Shown here: positions 1 to 9,222 of the stretch, in pieces
Numbering within the stretch: the first letter of the stretch is position 1
Layout: the number at the start of each line of letters is the position of its first letter
Source of the DNA: a virus
IMG/VR virus record: IMGVR_UViG_3300027754_000090
Coordinates: 1 to 62,795 of that record
DNA length: 62,795 nucleotides
Reading direction: 5' to 3' (one strand)
Position numbers and translations under genes: made by a program
Notes under the pieces: model-generated
Database searches by the model: none
Seen by the model: the letters and a program-made list of their open reading frames with translations, nothing else
Told to the model about the DNA's origin: nothing

Positions 1-1
1 C

Positions 2-2626
2 ACAGGCAATGCCAATGTGGGAAATATTGGTGCTACAAATGCTAATGTAACAGCAATTACTGTCACAGGCAACGCCAATGTGGGTAATATCGGTGCCGGC
101 AATGCAGTGATCACAGGCAATGCCAATGTGGGAAATATTGGTGCTACAGCCGCGGTGATCACAGCCAATGCTACATTTGGTAATATTAACAGTGTCAGTG
201 GTATTTTAAGTGTCAGTGGCAATGCCAACGTGGGTAATTTAGGCGCAGGCAATGCTGTGATATCAGCCAGCACAGTCAGTACTAATACCACCAGCGGAGC
301 ATTAAAGGTTGCAGGTGGGGTGGGTATTACTGGAAATCTCAATGCTGGTACCAGTACCGCCAGTCACATCATAACTGGTAATGTCACCATCACTGGTAAC
401 ATCACAGTGTCGGGTGATCAGACCATTATAGGAACAACCAACACATTTTTTACCGACAATGTTATTGAACTTCACGATCTGGCCAATGGCACTGGTGCAT
501 GGGTCACTGATGACGGGCGCGATATTGGTATTCGTGTACACTACTACAAAGGTAGTGACCAACAAGCGTTCTTTGGCTGGGAAAATGCCAGCCAAAGCTT
601 GGCTTACTACTATCAGGCCACTGAAACCAGTGGTGTCATTAGTGGAAGCTATGGCACATTCAAGGGCAATATATTCAACAGTACAGCCACTGCTGGCACG
701 GCACCCTTTATAGTCAACAGCACCACTCAGGTGGCCAATCTCAACGCAGCATTTTCAGGCACAGTTACCAGTAACTCACAGCCCAATATTACATCAGTTG
801 GTACATTGGGCTCACTGAATGTTACTGGCAATGCCAATGTGGGTAATATCGGTGCAACCAGTATTGTGGGTACATTAACCACAGCAAGTCAAACCAATAT
901 TACATCAGTTGGTACACTGGGCTCACTTAGTGTTACTGGCAATGCTGCTGTGGGTAATATCAGTGCAACCAGTATTGTGGGTACATTAACCACAGCAAGT
1001 CAAACCAATATTACATCAGTTGGTACACTGGGCGCACTCAGTGTTACTGGCAACATCACTGGTGGAAACTTGATTGGAACACACGCTAGTGGCACCAGCA
1101 ACATCACCATCACGTCCAGTGGAAATGTCAGTATTACATCAGCTGGTAACGCCAATGTGCTGGTAGTCACTGGTACTGGTGCTAATATTGCTGGTACATT
1201 AACTGCCACAGGCAATGCCAATGTGGGAAATATTGGTGCAACCAGTATTGTGGGTACATTAACCACAGCAAGTCAAACCAATATTACATCAGTTGGTACA
1301 TTGGGCTCACTCAGTGTCACTGGCAATGCTGCTGTGGGTAATATTAGTACTATCTCGGGTGTTTTTAGTGGAAATGTGGGCATCGGGACGGCAATCCCTA
1401 CTAATTTATTGACAGTCGTTGGAAGTGGTCCCGCGATTAGGGTCACTGGAGCAAATGACACTAGTGCTGCATACACCCAATTCAACACTTCTAACCTTGG
1501 CGGACTTGGATATGTTGGAGTCGAGGGAAGCACGCCTGGTGCCACACTGACGGGTACGTTAGCGTATGCCACCTTCTTATCTGCTGGTTCCAATGGTTCC
1601 GCTTTGCAATTAGGAACTCCGGGCGGAATTAGAGCGACAATTCTAGCCAGCGGCAACGTTGGCATCGGAAATACGTCGCCGGTCAATACACTGAGTGTTA
1701 CTGGTAGCATGTATGTAAGTGGCAACGCCAATGTGGGAAATATTGGTGCAACCAGTATTGTGGGTACATTAACCACAGCAAGTCAACCCAATATTACATC
1801 AGTTGGTACACTGGGCTCACTGAATGTTACTGGCAATGCCAATGTGGGAAATATCGGTGCAACCAGTATTGTGGGTACATTAACCACAGCAAGTCAACCC
1901 AATATTACATCAGTTGGTACACTGGGCTCACTCAGTGTCACTGGCAATGCCAATGTGGGTAATATCGGTGCAACCAGTATTGTGGGTACATTAACCACAG
2001 CAAGTCAAACCAATATTACATCGGTTGGTACACTGGGCTCACTCAGTGTCACTGGCAACGCCAATGTGGGAAATATTGGTGCCGCTGCCGCAGTATTTAC
2101 CAGCACAGCCAGGGTGGGTAATACGCTCACAGTAAACACCGCCAACATAGCCACAGCTATTGCCAATGGAGGCACAGCTGGCACTGGCAACATCGGAGCA
2201 GTAGGCCAAGGGTTTGATACACTGTATGCACGCCAAGCATCCGCTAACTACGCCGATTTGGCTGAGATTTATTCCAGCGATGATGTGTATGAATACGGCA
2301 CCGTGGTGGTATTTGGTGGTGATCAGGAAATCACCATCAGCACTGTGAGCCATGACAGCCGAGTGGCCGGCGTAATCAGCCAACAGCCAGCGTTCCTGAT
2401 GAATGACACAGCCAGTGGACTGCCAGTGGCACTGACTGGCCGCGTGCCCTGCCGTGTGCTGGGACCAGTTACCAAAGGCGCGCTGCTGACCAGCAGCAAT
2501 ATTGCTGGTGTGGCCATGGTGATGACTGCTGATCAGTATGTACCAGGCTGTGTGCTTGGCAAGAGCTTGGAAAACAATCACAACGGCGGTACACTGATTA
2601 TCGAAGCTGTGATCGGCCGTATGTAA
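2..2626 (+). CDS. Tail fibre / virion repeat protein (5' end outside window)
   Basis: Open reading frame runs in from the left edge, so the true start is not in view. Most of the 870 residues are tandem copies of a Gly/Asn/Val/Thr-rich unit (VTGNANVGNIGATSIVGTL followed by TTASQTNITSVGTLGSL), as in T4-like tail fibres that form beta-structured trimers. A non-repeated block lies near residues 455-570. The last 150 residues (from about YADLAEIYSSDDVYEYGTVV) match the conserved C-terminal knob seen in many marine T4-like fibre proteins. Role inferred: host-surface binding. The repeat DNA is near-identical between units, so unit number may be collapsed or variable in assemblies. Confidence 0.85.
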   Translation, partial: TGNANVGNIGATNANVTAITVTGNANVGNIGAGNAVITGNANVGNIGATAAVITANATFGNINSVSGILSVSGNANVGNLGAGNAVISASTVSTNTTSGALKVAGGVGITGNLNAGTSTASHIITGNVTITGNITVSGDQTIIGTTNTFFTDNVIELHDLANGTGAWVTDDGRDIGIRVHYYKGSDQQAFFGWENASQSLAYYYQATETSGVISGSYGTFKGNIFNSTATAGTAPFIVNSTTQVANLNAAFSGTVTSNSQPNITSVGTLGSLNVTGNANVGNIGATSIVGTLTTASQTNITSVGTLGSLSVTGNAAVGNISATSIVGTLTTASQTNITSVGTLGALSVTGNITGGNLIGTHASGTSNITITSSGNVSITSAGNANVLVVTGTGANIAGTLTATGNANVGNIGATSIVGTLTTASQTNITSVGTLGSLSVTGNAAVGNISTISGVFSGNVGIGTAIPTNLLTVVGSGPAIRVTGANDTSAAYTQFNTSNLGGLGYVGVEGSTPGATLTGTLAYATFLSAGSNGSALQLGTPGGIRATILASGNVGIGNTSPVNTLSVTGSMYVSGNANVGNIGATSIVGTLTTASQPNITSVGTLGSLNVTGNANVGNIGATSIVGTLTTASQPNITSVGTLGSLSVTGNANVGNIGATSIVGTLTTASQTNITSVGTLGSLSVTGNANVGNIGAAAAVFTSTARVGNTLTVNTANIATAIANGGTAGTGNIGAVGQGFDTLYARQASANYADLAEIYSSDDVYEYGTVVVFGGDQEITISTVSHDSRVAGVISQQPAFLMNDTASGLPVALTGRVPCRVLGPVTKGALLTSSNIAGVAMVMTADQYVPGCVLGKSLENNHNGGTLIIEAVIGRM

Positions 2627-2640
2627 ATAATACTCAGCAG

Positions 2641-2696
2641 TGTGTCTCCAGGCTAACTAGTAGTGGGCTGCAACGCCCACTACACAAGGAGACACA
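2641..2696 (+). promoter_or_regulatory. Nested RNA hairpin covering the ribosome binding site
   Basis: A 9-bp outer stem (TGTGTCTCC at 2641-2649 with GGAGACACA at 2688-2696) encloses an 8-bp inner stem (TAGTGGGC at 2661-2668 with GCCCACTA at 2675-2682). The AAGGAG Shine-Dalgarno (2686-2691) of the gene at 2701 lies in the outer stem. The structure could end the fibre transcript or gate translation. No U-tract follows, so translational control is the better guess. Confidence 0.6.
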
Positions 2697-2700
2697 CCAA

Positions 2701-2928
2701 ATGAGTAAGACCCCCTACGAAATCAGACTAGAATTGCTGAAGTTGGCCACAGAAATTCTTACCAACCCAGTATACCAGAAAAGAGACCAGTTGCGTGATC
2801 AGTATAATGTATCACTGGCACTGGATAAAGAAAATCCCCCGGATTACCCAGAGCTGCCGGAATTTCCCACAACAGAAGCCATAATTACTGAAGCTAATAA
2901 ACTCAATAGCTTTGTCAGTAACGGGTAA
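2701..2928 (+). CDS. Small phage protein of unknown function
   Basis: 75 residues starting MSKTPYEIRLELLKLATEIL; helical N-terminus, then a short Pro/Glu-rich stretch and a helical tail. Similar short proteins occur beside replication genes of T4-like marine phages, but I recognise no function. It has a good AAGGAG site 9 nt upstream, which lies in the hairpin at 2641-2696. The promoter of the next gene overlaps its last codons. Confidence 0.7.
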   Translation: MSKTPYEIRLELLKLATEILTNPVYQKRDQLRDQYNVSLALDKENPPDYPELPEFPTTEAIITEANKLNSFVSNG

Positions 2929-2940
2929 TTATGCTATACT
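2912..2940 (+). promoter_or_regulatory. Early-type promoter for the primase gene
   Basis: TTGTCA (2912-2917), 17-bp spacer, TATACT (2935-2940) preceded by the TATGC extended -10 element. The GTG start codon lies exactly 6 nt after the -10, so the transcript is predicted to be leaderless. Confidence 0.75.
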
Positions 2941-2946
2941 AGTGTT

Positions 2947-3906
2947 GTGCATAGCATAATCATCCAAACTTTGTTGGATAACCTGCCAGCTCACCGACCC
3001 AGTGTCAGTGGCTGGCAGAGCTTCAATGCCCCTTGCTGTGATCATCGTGGTCACAATCATGATCGTCGCAAGCGCGGCGGAGTTAAGCTGACTCCCACTG
3101 GAGTGGTATACAATTGTTTCAATTGCCACTACACCACGGGTTACACTGTGGGCAGTGGCTTTGGAATTAAGTTTAGACGGCTGCTGATCTGGTTGGGAGT
3201 ATCAGCAACTGAAGTCAATGCACTGAAGATCCATGCGCTTAGAGAGCGTGAATTGTATGCAGAACCTGACACTGAGCCAGCGCCCATACTGGAAATTGTT
3301 CCTCGTGACTTACCAGATCACAGTGTGTTGCTGGATCAACATCAGCATCCAGAATACTGGAAATATTTGCAGAATCGTGGGCTAGACCCAGCTGGTTACA
3401 GTTACTTTGTCAGCACTGAATTAGCTCGCAGAGTGATTGTGCCATTTACTTTTCAGGATAACCTGGTGGGATACACTGCTCGTGGTATTGGCGCACAACG
3501 ACCCAAGTATCTACAGAGTCTGGCCATGCCCTATATATTCGGAGCTGATCTGCAACATCGTGACTGGACCTGGTGCCCAGTGATGGAGGGAGTATTTGAT
3601 GCACTCAGTGTGGGTGGGTGTGCTACCCTGGGTAATGAAGTCAGTGAAGCACAGGCCGAACAACTGGATGCACTGGATCGCACTGTGGTGATAGTTCCAG
3701 ACCAGGATCGTGCTGGCGATGAATTAGTGCAAGCAGCTATTGATTACGGCTGGAGTGTCAGCTGGTGTGATTGGCCAGCTGGAATCAAAGATGTTAATGA
3801 TGCAGTGGTGCATTACGGCGCGCTGTTTGTTACTCGGCATATCTGGGCCAGCCGGGTCACAGGTACCACACAGATTAAACTACGGCGTAAACTGAGGAAA
3901 CACTAA
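2947..3906 (+). CDS. DNA primase, gp61-like (DnaG-type, zinc ribbon plus Toprim)
   Basis: 319 residues. The N-terminal part has a Cys/His-rich zinc ribbon (CCDHRGHNH about residue 29, then CFNC about 57), as in DnaG primases. A Toprim region follows, with VMEGVFDALS near 211 (the conserved Glu) and VVIVPDQDRAG near 248 (the DxD-type metal site). It should synthesise RNA primers for lagging-strand synthesis together with the helicase encoded immediately downstream (3-nt gap). The GTG start is chosen because it falls exactly 6 nt after a good -10 box; no Shine-Dalgarno is present. T4 gp61 equivalent by family and context. Confidence 0.88.
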   Translation: MHSIIIQTLLDNLPAHRPSVSGWQSFNAPCCDHRGHNHDRRKRGGVKLTPTGVVYNCFNCHYTTGYTVGSGFGIKFRRLLIWLGVSATEVNALKIHALRERELYAEPDTEPAPILEIVPRDLPDHSVLLDQHQHPEYWKYLQNRGLDPAGYSYFVSTELARRVIVPFTFQDNLVGYTARGIGAQRPKYLQSLAMPYIFGADLQHRDWTWCPVMEGVFDALSVGGCATLGNEVSEAQAEQLDALDRTVVIVPDQDRAGDELVQAAIDYGWSVSWCDWPAGIKDVNDAVVHYGALFVTRHIWASRVTGTTQIKLRRKLRKH

Positions 3907-3909
3907 CTA

Positions 3910-5316
3910 ATGAGCATGGAATACACTGCTGACGTTCAGAAATTATTCCTGGAATTTATTCTACAGGATCCTGAGTTGTACACCAGAGTCAGCAACATCT
4001 ACAATGCTGAAAACTTTGATCGCAGTCTGAAAAAAGCCGCCAAGTTTATCAGTGAACATGCCGCTCAACACGGTACCCTGCCAGATCGTACACAGTTACA
4101 AGCTGTCAGCGGCACGGATCTCAAGTCCATTGACAGCATCAACTCTGGACATTGTGACTGGTTTCTACAAGAGTTCGAACAGTTTACTCGCAGACAGGAA
4201 CTGGAACGAGCTATTCTACAAGCCGCAGATCTGCTGGAAAAAGGTGACTATGATCCAGTGGAAAAGCTGATCAAGGATGCGGTGCAGATCAGCTTGACCA
4301 AGGACATGGGTACTGACTACTTTGCTGATCCCAGAGCTCGACTGCTGCGACTCAAGAACAATAACGGACAGATCAGCACTGGCTGGTTGAATCTGGATCG
4401 CAAACTGTATGGCGGATTTAATCGCGGTGAATTGCAGATTTTTTGCGGAGGTTCAGGCAGTGGGAAAAGTCTGTTCATGCAAAATCTGGGTTGTAACTGG
4501 TCTGCAATGCGGTTGCATGGTGTATATATTACGCTGGAACTCAGTGAAGATCTGTGTGCTATGCGTGTGGACAGTATGCTCACTGGCCGACCCACTAAAG
4601 AAATATATCACAATCTGGATGATGTGGAACTACAGGTGCGTGTGCTGGGTAAGAAAAGTGGCAGCTTCTTTATCAAATATCTACCAGCACAGAGCACAGT
4701 GAATGATATTCGCAGCTATGTGAAAGAATTACAGATTCGCTCAGGTGTACAGATTGATTTCCTGTGCGTGGATTATCTGGATTTGCTGATGCCAGTGAGT
4801 GCCAAGGTCAGTCCCAATGACTTGTTTGTCAAGGACAAATATGTCAGTGAAGAATTGAGAAATCTGGCCAAAGAACTCAATGTACTTTTCGTTACTGCTT
4901 CACAATTAAACAGGTCAGCAGTGGAAGAGGTCGAGTTTGACCACAGCCATATCAGTGGTGGTATCAGTAAGATAAATACAGCAGATAATGTATTTGGTAT
5001 TTTCACCAGCAGGGCCATGCGTGAACGCGGAAAGTATCAGTTGCAATTGATGAAGACTCGCAGCAGCAGCGGAGTGGGGCAGAAAGTGGATCTGGACTTT
5101 GATGTCAACAGTTTGAGAATTACTGACAGCGATGAACAGACCCCAGACGCACCTTATTCACCAGCTACCACAGGCATATTGAATCAGCTGAAGACCACCA
5201 GTACAGTGGTCTCCCGGGACTCAGTGGGTAATAACCTAAACTCAGTCAGGGCAGATGTACAGGGCAGCAAGATAAAAAGCATGTTGGCAGGGTTGAAAAG
5301 GAAAGCAGATGAGTAG
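3910..5316 (+). CDS. Replicative DNA helicase, DnaB/gp41-like
   Basis: 468 residues. The N-terminal third is the helical primase-interacting domain. The RecA-like motor domain carries Walker A GGSGSGKS near residue 180, preceded by the typical GWLNLDRKLYGGFNRGEL. The Walker B-like strand FLCVDYLDLL is near 285, and the MKTRSSSG segment near 380 matches the DNA-binding loop and arginine-finger region. It unwinds the fork 5'-3' and pairs with the upstream primase. An alternative in-frame ATG lies 6 nt inside. The gene overlaps the following endonuclease-like gene by 8 nt. No intein is seen. Confidence 0.92.
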   Translation: MSMEYTADVQKLFLEFILQDPELYTRVSNIYNAENFDRSLKKAAKFISEHAAQHGTLPDRTQLQAVSGTDLKSIDSINSGHCDWFLQEFEQFTRRQELERAILQAADLLEKGDYDPVEKLIKDAVQISLTKDMGTDYFADPRARLLRLKNNNGQISTGWLNLDRKLYGGFNRGELQIFCGGSGSGKSLFMQNLGCNWSAMRLHGVYITLELSEDLCAMRVDSMLTGRPTKEIYHNLDDVELQVRVLGKKSGSFFIKYLPAQSTVNDIRSYVKELQIRSGVQIDFLCVDYLDLLMPVSAKVSPNDLFVKDKYVSEELRNLAKELNVLFVTASQLNRSAVEEVEFDHSHISGGISKINTADNVFGIFTSRAMRERGKYQLQLMKTRSSSGVGQKVDLDFDVNSLRITDSDEQTPDAPYSPATTGILNQLKTTSTVVSRDSVGNNLNSVRADVQGSKIKSMLAGLKRKADE

Positions 5317-7048
5317 CATTGACGATCTGAAAACATTTATAATCACCCATGCATTAGACCCTGCTGGCGAGTGGGTACATCGTACCCATACTCAGTCGTG
5401 GTGGACTGAGCACGCTGCTGTGGATAAATTAGATCAGATATTCTTACTCACTGCATTTATTACTGGTAAAGCCATACGGCGCAGATGTTGGCATATACAG
5501 CATGAATGCTGGCAGGTCCCAGTGTGTGCTGAGTGCAGACTCAACTCAGTAAAGTGGCATTTATCCACTGGATCATACAGTGAATGCTGTAGCTCAGTGT
5601 GCGCCGCAAATCATTCATCACACAAACGACAGCAGACCTGCCAGGCACGCTATGGCGCAGATAACCCCAGCAAAGTGCAGCAGTTTGTTGACAAAATTGC
5701 TCATACCACACAACAACGTTATGGTGTGTCAAATTATTCCTTGACTGCAGAGTTTCAGCAAGGCCAACGAGACAAATGGGCTAACTATTCTCAGCAACAA
5801 CTTCAGGAAATCAGAGAAAAGACTCAGGACACCTGTGTATTGAAATACGGTGCAAATTCTCCGTTGGAATCTAGTGAGATTCGTCAGAAGATTCACCAGA
5901 CTATGCTGGATCGTCATGGAGTTAAATCACCATTGCAAAATCCAGATATTCTTCGCAAACAACAGGATACTATGCTGGCGAAATTTGGCCGAGTGAGTTT
6001 CCAGCAGCAACACCTCTCCCCAGAATTTATTACCAATCTGGCTGATCCTGCTTGGTTAGCTGAACAACTGCAATCACAAAGTCTCAGAGAAATAGCTGAT
6101 CATAACAATTTTTCATATTCCAACATTTGCAAAGTTGCGAAAAATCACGGGTTAACCGTTCCACAGGAGAGTGATTGGGAAAGGTCAGTGGTTAACTGGA
6201 TCAGAAGTTTGGGTATCGAGGTGGAAACCCACAAAAAAATCTCTGGGAAAAAAGAAGTTGACATATATTTGCCTCAGCATCAGATAGCGATTGAGTGTGA
6301 TGGAATATACTGGCACAGTGAGCATCGAGGCAGAAAAAACTCAGCCTATCATCTCAACAAAACTGTGGCCTGTGCTGATCAAGATATCAAACTGATACAC
6401 TTGTTTGATAGTGAGTGGTACAGCAAAAATCACATCGTGAAAAGTCGAATATCCACTATGGTGGGACAAGCATTGCACAGAGTTGCCGCAAGGAAAACTC
6501 GGGTAACTAGGTTAACTAGCCAGCAGTCCAGAGAATTTTTCGAAGCAAATCATATTCAAGGCAATGTGAATAGTAGCTATTGCTGGGGATTGGTTGACCA
6601 TACTGATAATGTGGTTGCAGCCATGTCCTGGGGCAAAGCCAGATATAATTCCAATTATCAATGGGAAATGTTGCGATTATGTAATTCACAGAATACCGTG
6701 GTGGTGGGTGGAGCCAGCCGCATGTTTGTGAGTTTCGTCAAAGAGATGAATCCAGTGTCAATAATCAGCTATGCAGATCGTCGCTGGAACAGTGGCAAAG
6801 TTTATGCCAAGCTGGGGTTTACCTTTGTGAAAAATACTCCGCCGGGCTACTTCTACACTCAGGATTATCAAACTTTGGAAAATCGTGTAAAATATCAGAA
6901 ACACAAATTAGTCACAGTGTTGGAACACTTTTCCGCAGATCGTACTGAATGGCAGAATATGCTGGCCGCTGGCTGGGATCGAATTTGGGATGTGGGACAA
7001 GCTGTTTGGGCTTGGAAAAGTATGCCAGTCCTAACCAAAACAGAATAA
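5309..7048 (+). CDS. Large homing-endonuclease-like protein (EDxHD/Vsr-type with NUMOD3-like repeats)
   Basis: 579 residues. After a Cys/His-rich N-terminus (about 55-95) there are repeated segments YGADNPS, YGVSNYS, YGANSPL, HGVKSPL (about 110-220) that resemble NUMOD3 DNA-binding motifs of phage homing endonucleases. A PD-(D/E)XK-like core follows (about 285-375): VDIYLPQHQIAIECDGIYWH, then KLIHLFDSEW. This fits the very-short-patch-repair-like EDxHD homing endonucleases first described from fractured phage genes. The C-terminal 200 residues (MSWGKARY, ISYADRRW) form a domain I cannot name. It overlaps the helicase gene by 8 nt, which suggests insertion next to a conserved replication gene, the usual target of such elements. 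Confidence 0.75.
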   Translation: MSSIDDLKTFIITHALDPAGEWVHRTHTQSWWTEHAAVDKLDQIFLLTAFITGKAIRRRCWHIQHECWQVPVCAECRLNSVKWHLSTGSYSECCSSVCAANHSSHKRQQTCQARYGADNPSKVQQFVDKIAHTTQQRYGVSNYSLTAEFQQGQRDKWANYSQQQLQEIREKTQDTCVLKYGANSPLESSEIRQKIHQTMLDRHGVKSPLQNPDILRKQQDTMLAKFGRVSFQQQHLSPEFITNLADPAWLAEQLQSQSLREIADHNNFSYSNICKVAKNHGLTVPQESDWERSVVNWIRSLGIEVETHKKISGKKEVDIYLPQHQIAIECDGIYWHSEHRGRKNSAYHLNKTVACADQDIKLIHLFDSEWYSKNHIVKSRISTMVGQALHRVAARKTRVTRLTSQQSREFFEANHIQGNVNSSYCWGLVDHTDNVVAAMSWGKARYNSNYQWEMLRLCNSQNTVVVGGASRMFVSFVKEMNPVSIISYADRRWNSGKVYAKLGFTFVKNTPPGYFYTQDYQTLENRVKYQKHKLVTVLEHFSADRTEWQNMLAAGWDRIWDVGQAVWAWKSMPVLTKTE

Positions 7049-7065
7049 TCATCGAGCGGCTGTGC

Positions 7066-7071
7066 TATAAT
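7066..7071 (+). promoter_or_regulatory. -10 element of early-type promoter (leaderless)
   Basis: TGTGCTATAAT with TATAAT at 7066-7071, then exactly 6 nt to the ATG at 7078. The -35 is poor (AATAAT region at about 7043), so this may rely on the extended TGTGC element. Confidence 0.6.
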
Positions 7072-7077
7072 AGCAGT

Positions 7078-7437
7078 ATGGATACCGCTGAGCCAGAAAC
7101 TGGACATCTGATGTTGATCATGTGGGATATGTATGGTGTAGAAGCAGTAATTGATGTCACAGCCCAACTGCAAAATCAGTTGTTTGACATGATTCGCGAA
7201 AGTGATCATTTTAATCAGTGGCTCAATCATACCATCAACTACCTGACACTCAGAGCTCGCGCCAACAGCCAGCGTAACTATGAAGTATTCAGCATCTGGG
7301 TTGATGAGAGTATTGATGCTGATACACTGCGGGCTGAGTTCACCTCCAGTCCACAGCTCATGGCTGATCTAGTGAGGAGTCGCGGTAATCGTATATTTGG
7401 ATCAGCCAATCCATCCCACCGTCAGGTCATCTCCTAG
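7078..7437 (+). CDS. Unknown protein
   Basis: 119 residues, start MDTAEPETGHLMLIMWDMYG. The ATG at 7078 is preferred because it is 6 nt from a TATAAT box. The segment RARANSQRNYEVFSIWV resembles SRNQQRNWEILVQLI in the protein at 9234-9788, so the two may be distant relatives. No catalytic motif is evident. Soluble, no signal peptide. Confidence 0.65.
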   Translation: MDTAEPETGHLMLIMWDMYGVEAVIDVTAQLQNQLFDMIRESDHFNQWLNHTINYLTLRARANSQRNYEVFSIWVDESIDADTLRAEFTSSPQLMADLVRSRGNRIFGSANPSHRQVIS

Positions 7438-7444
7438 ACCAGTT

Positions 7445-7481
7445 TCTGATATTTCGGCAGCGCGGCCATAAATATCAGAAA
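7445..7481 (+). other. Hairpin upstream of the next start codon
   Basis: 10-bp perfect stem TCTGATATTT / AAATATCAGA with a GC-rich 17-nt loop. It ends just before the AAAGGTG ribosome binding site of the gene at 7491. It may be a processing or attenuation structure. Confidence 0.5.
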
Positions 7482-7490
7482 GGTGAACAC

Positions 7491-7730
7491 TTGAAATCTG
7501 TTACCAGAACCATACTTGACGAGCTAACCAACGGGTTACCTGAGCATAACCGCAATCTGTTGGTGGAAAGTCGCGGTAATCATATCATCACAGGTGCTAT
7601 AAATCTGCTGGCCAGCATCAAAGAAAACTATGGTGATGCTGTGGCTGATGAAATGGAACGCAGATTGATCAACAGCATTCGTGGTCGTGACACTCAGAAA
7701 TTTGCTCGTGCTGCTAGGAGATTATCATGA
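7491..7730 (+). CDS. Small unknown protein
   Basis: 79 residues, highly helical and basic at the C-terminus (RGRDTQKFARAARRLS). Starts at TTG (7491) with AAAGGTG about 8 nt upstream; no better ATG is available in frame. It ends in an ATGA overlap with the next gene, so the two are translationally coupled. No family recognised. Confidence 0.6.
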   Translation: MKSVTRTILDELTNGLPEHNRNLLVESRGNHIITGAINLLASIKENYGDAVADEMERRLINSIRGRDTQKFARAARRLS

Positions 7731-8698
7731 GAAGTAGTGAATTTATAAATGAAGGATTTGTGGATGCGGTCAAAGGTGTAGTTAGGGCAGCCAAAGCCCC
7801 AGTGGGAATCGGAAGTAGACTAACGCAATGGGCTGGATCTAAATTACCCGGTGGCGCTGGGGCCAACGCCACCGGCCAGCGTGAAACATCTCAGTCAGTG
7901 AATAATGCTAAAAAAGCCGTGATGCAATTCGCTGGTAGAATAGGCAAGAAAATCACTGAACTTACTCCTGATGATGTTCGTAACAGCCAGTTGGTGGGTA
8001 CCAATAGTGACAAGACCTGGGACGAAGCAGTGAAAGCATTGAAGTTAGATCCCGCAATGCCTTTTGGATCACCACTAACAACAGCACCACCACCAGCACC
8101 ACCAGCACCACCAGCACCACCACTTCCTCCAGGAGACACGCCGGCCGATCCAGTGGAGTTGGCTGAAGACGATGCACCAGCACCACCAGCACCACCAGCA
8201 CCACCACCAAATCCTGGCAATGCAGACAAGCAGTTGAATGCCTTGTTGCTGAAGTACACTCAGTTGGTTCAGAAATATGCGGGCACTGATCACAATCAGA
8301 AAACTCCGGTTGATTTGCAGCATTTTGTAATTACTAGTACTAAAGAACAGGCTAAAGCACTAGTGGACTCCCTGACAAATAACACTGCACTGACCGATAA
8401 GGTCATGGCTGCGTATCTGCTGGAACTTAAAAAAATGCAACTGGTCAACGCGACGCAATATGAAACATATATCGCGGCGTTAAGAAAACAAGCAGGTTTA
8501 CCACTGGCCCGGCCGCCGGTTGCCCCTCGCAAACCCGACCCCACCCCGCCCGCCAATCGCCAGGGCCGTCGTGGCCGTCGTGGCCGTCGTGGCCGCACCG
8601 CCGCCGCCGCCCTCGCCGAATCCCGTTGGGGCGCCGCCCGCCGCCCAGTCGAAGAAAATCTCAGAGCAAAGTACACTGAATTTCTGCGTGAATCCTGA
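7727..8698 (+). CDS. Pro/Ala-rich phage protein with Arg-rich tail (putative virion-associated)
   Basis: 323 residues. The N-terminus MRSSEFINEGFVDAVKG has the SEFI(N)E signature common at the start of uncharacterised proteins of T4-like marine phages. Two low-complexity linkers (about 117-135 and 148-160, runs of APPAPP) separate helical segments. The C-terminal region has a 3x repeat RRGRRGRRG (about 279-289), a likely nucleic-acid-binding patch. Coupled to the upstream gene by ATGA. Function unknown; a DNA- or core-associated virion protein is possible. Confidence 0.65.
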   Translation: MRSSEFINEGFVDAVKGVVRAAKAPVGIGSRLTQWAGSKLPGGAGANATGQRETSQSVNNAKKAVMQFAGRIGKKITELTPDDVRNSQLVGTNSDKTWDEAVKALKLDPAMPFGSPLTTAPPPAPPAPPAPPLPPGDTPADPVELAEDDAPAPPAPPAPPPNPGNADKQLNALLLKYTQLVQKYAGTDHNQKTPVDLQHFVITSTKEQAKALVDSLTNNTALTDKVMAAYLLELKKMQLVNATQYETYIAALRKQAGLPLARPPVAPRKPDPTPPANRQGRRGRRGRRGRTAAAALAESRWGAARRPVEENLRAKYTEFLRES

Positions 8699-8764
8699 CC
8701 AAAGAAAAAACGTTCTGCGGTGCGCAGAAAGAAAAAGTAACTATGGTATTTTGACGTCAAATGC

Positions 8765-8770
8765 TAAATA
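8765..8770 (+). promoter_or_regulatory. Late promoter (TAAATA box)
   Basis: GCTAAATA upstream of the gene at 8804. Here the leader is about 30 nt and carries AAAGGAG, unlike the leaderless late genes elsewhere in the window. Confidence 0.65.
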
Positions 8771-8803
8771 ACAGTAAGCGTTAAGCTAAAGGAGATTAAT
8801 ATT

Positions 8804-9163
8804 ATGCCCGGATTTACAAGAGTAAACGGAAGCGCACAGCCAGGATCAGTATACGGACTGAGTCCTCGGTACCTCAAAATCGATACTGGTAATGTCGCAG
8901 TTGCCACTGGATATACCGCAACAAACAGCAACTTTGAAAAGGCAGTATTTGCTGTCGCTTCAGAAGCCAGCATTGTTACCCTGGGAACCCCCAGCGCCAA
9001 TATTTTTGTTGTGCAGATTGACAACAGCTATGGCGCAGCCGTAGGTACAAGTGGCGGTACCAGCGCCATGGCACTGAGCATCAAGACTGGCCTCAATGCA
9101 AATGTAGTGACCATCACTGAAAGCACTGGATTTGTTGGTGGTGCGATCAACACATTTGCGTAA
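8804..9163 (+). CDS. Small putative virion protein
   Basis: 119 residues, rich in Gly, Ala, Ser, Thr and Val with alternating beta pattern (FTRVNGSAQPGSVYGLSPRY), no charged clusters. It has a strong AAAGGAG site, a late promoter and its own intrinsic terminator, consistent with an abundant structural or decoration protein made late. No named family recognised. Confidence 0.7.
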   Translation: MPGFTRVNGSAQPGSVYGLSPRYLKIDTGNVAVATGYTATNSNFEKAVFAVASEASIVTLGTPSANIFVVQIDNSYGAAVGTSGGTSAMALSIKTGLNANVVTITESTGFVGGAINTFA

Positions 9164-9187
9164 ACAATCAGCAGTGAATTAAAAACA

Positions 9188-9217
9188 GGGCCCATCTTAA
9201 TGATGGGTCCTTTTTTT
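9188..9217 (+). terminator. Intrinsic terminator
   Basis: 9-bp stem GGGCCCATC / GATGGGTCC with loop TTAAT and a T7 tract at 9211-9217. Confidence 0.9.
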
Positions 9218-9222
9218 GCAGC

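Noticed and set aside
780-2060. Long near-identical DNA repeats as a possible mobile element
   Set aside because: They are in-frame coding repeats of the tail fibre.
7891-8323. Gly- or Trp/Cys-rich minus-strand frames near 8 kb
   Set aside because: Mirror of the Pro/Ala-rich linker codons in the plus-strand gene.
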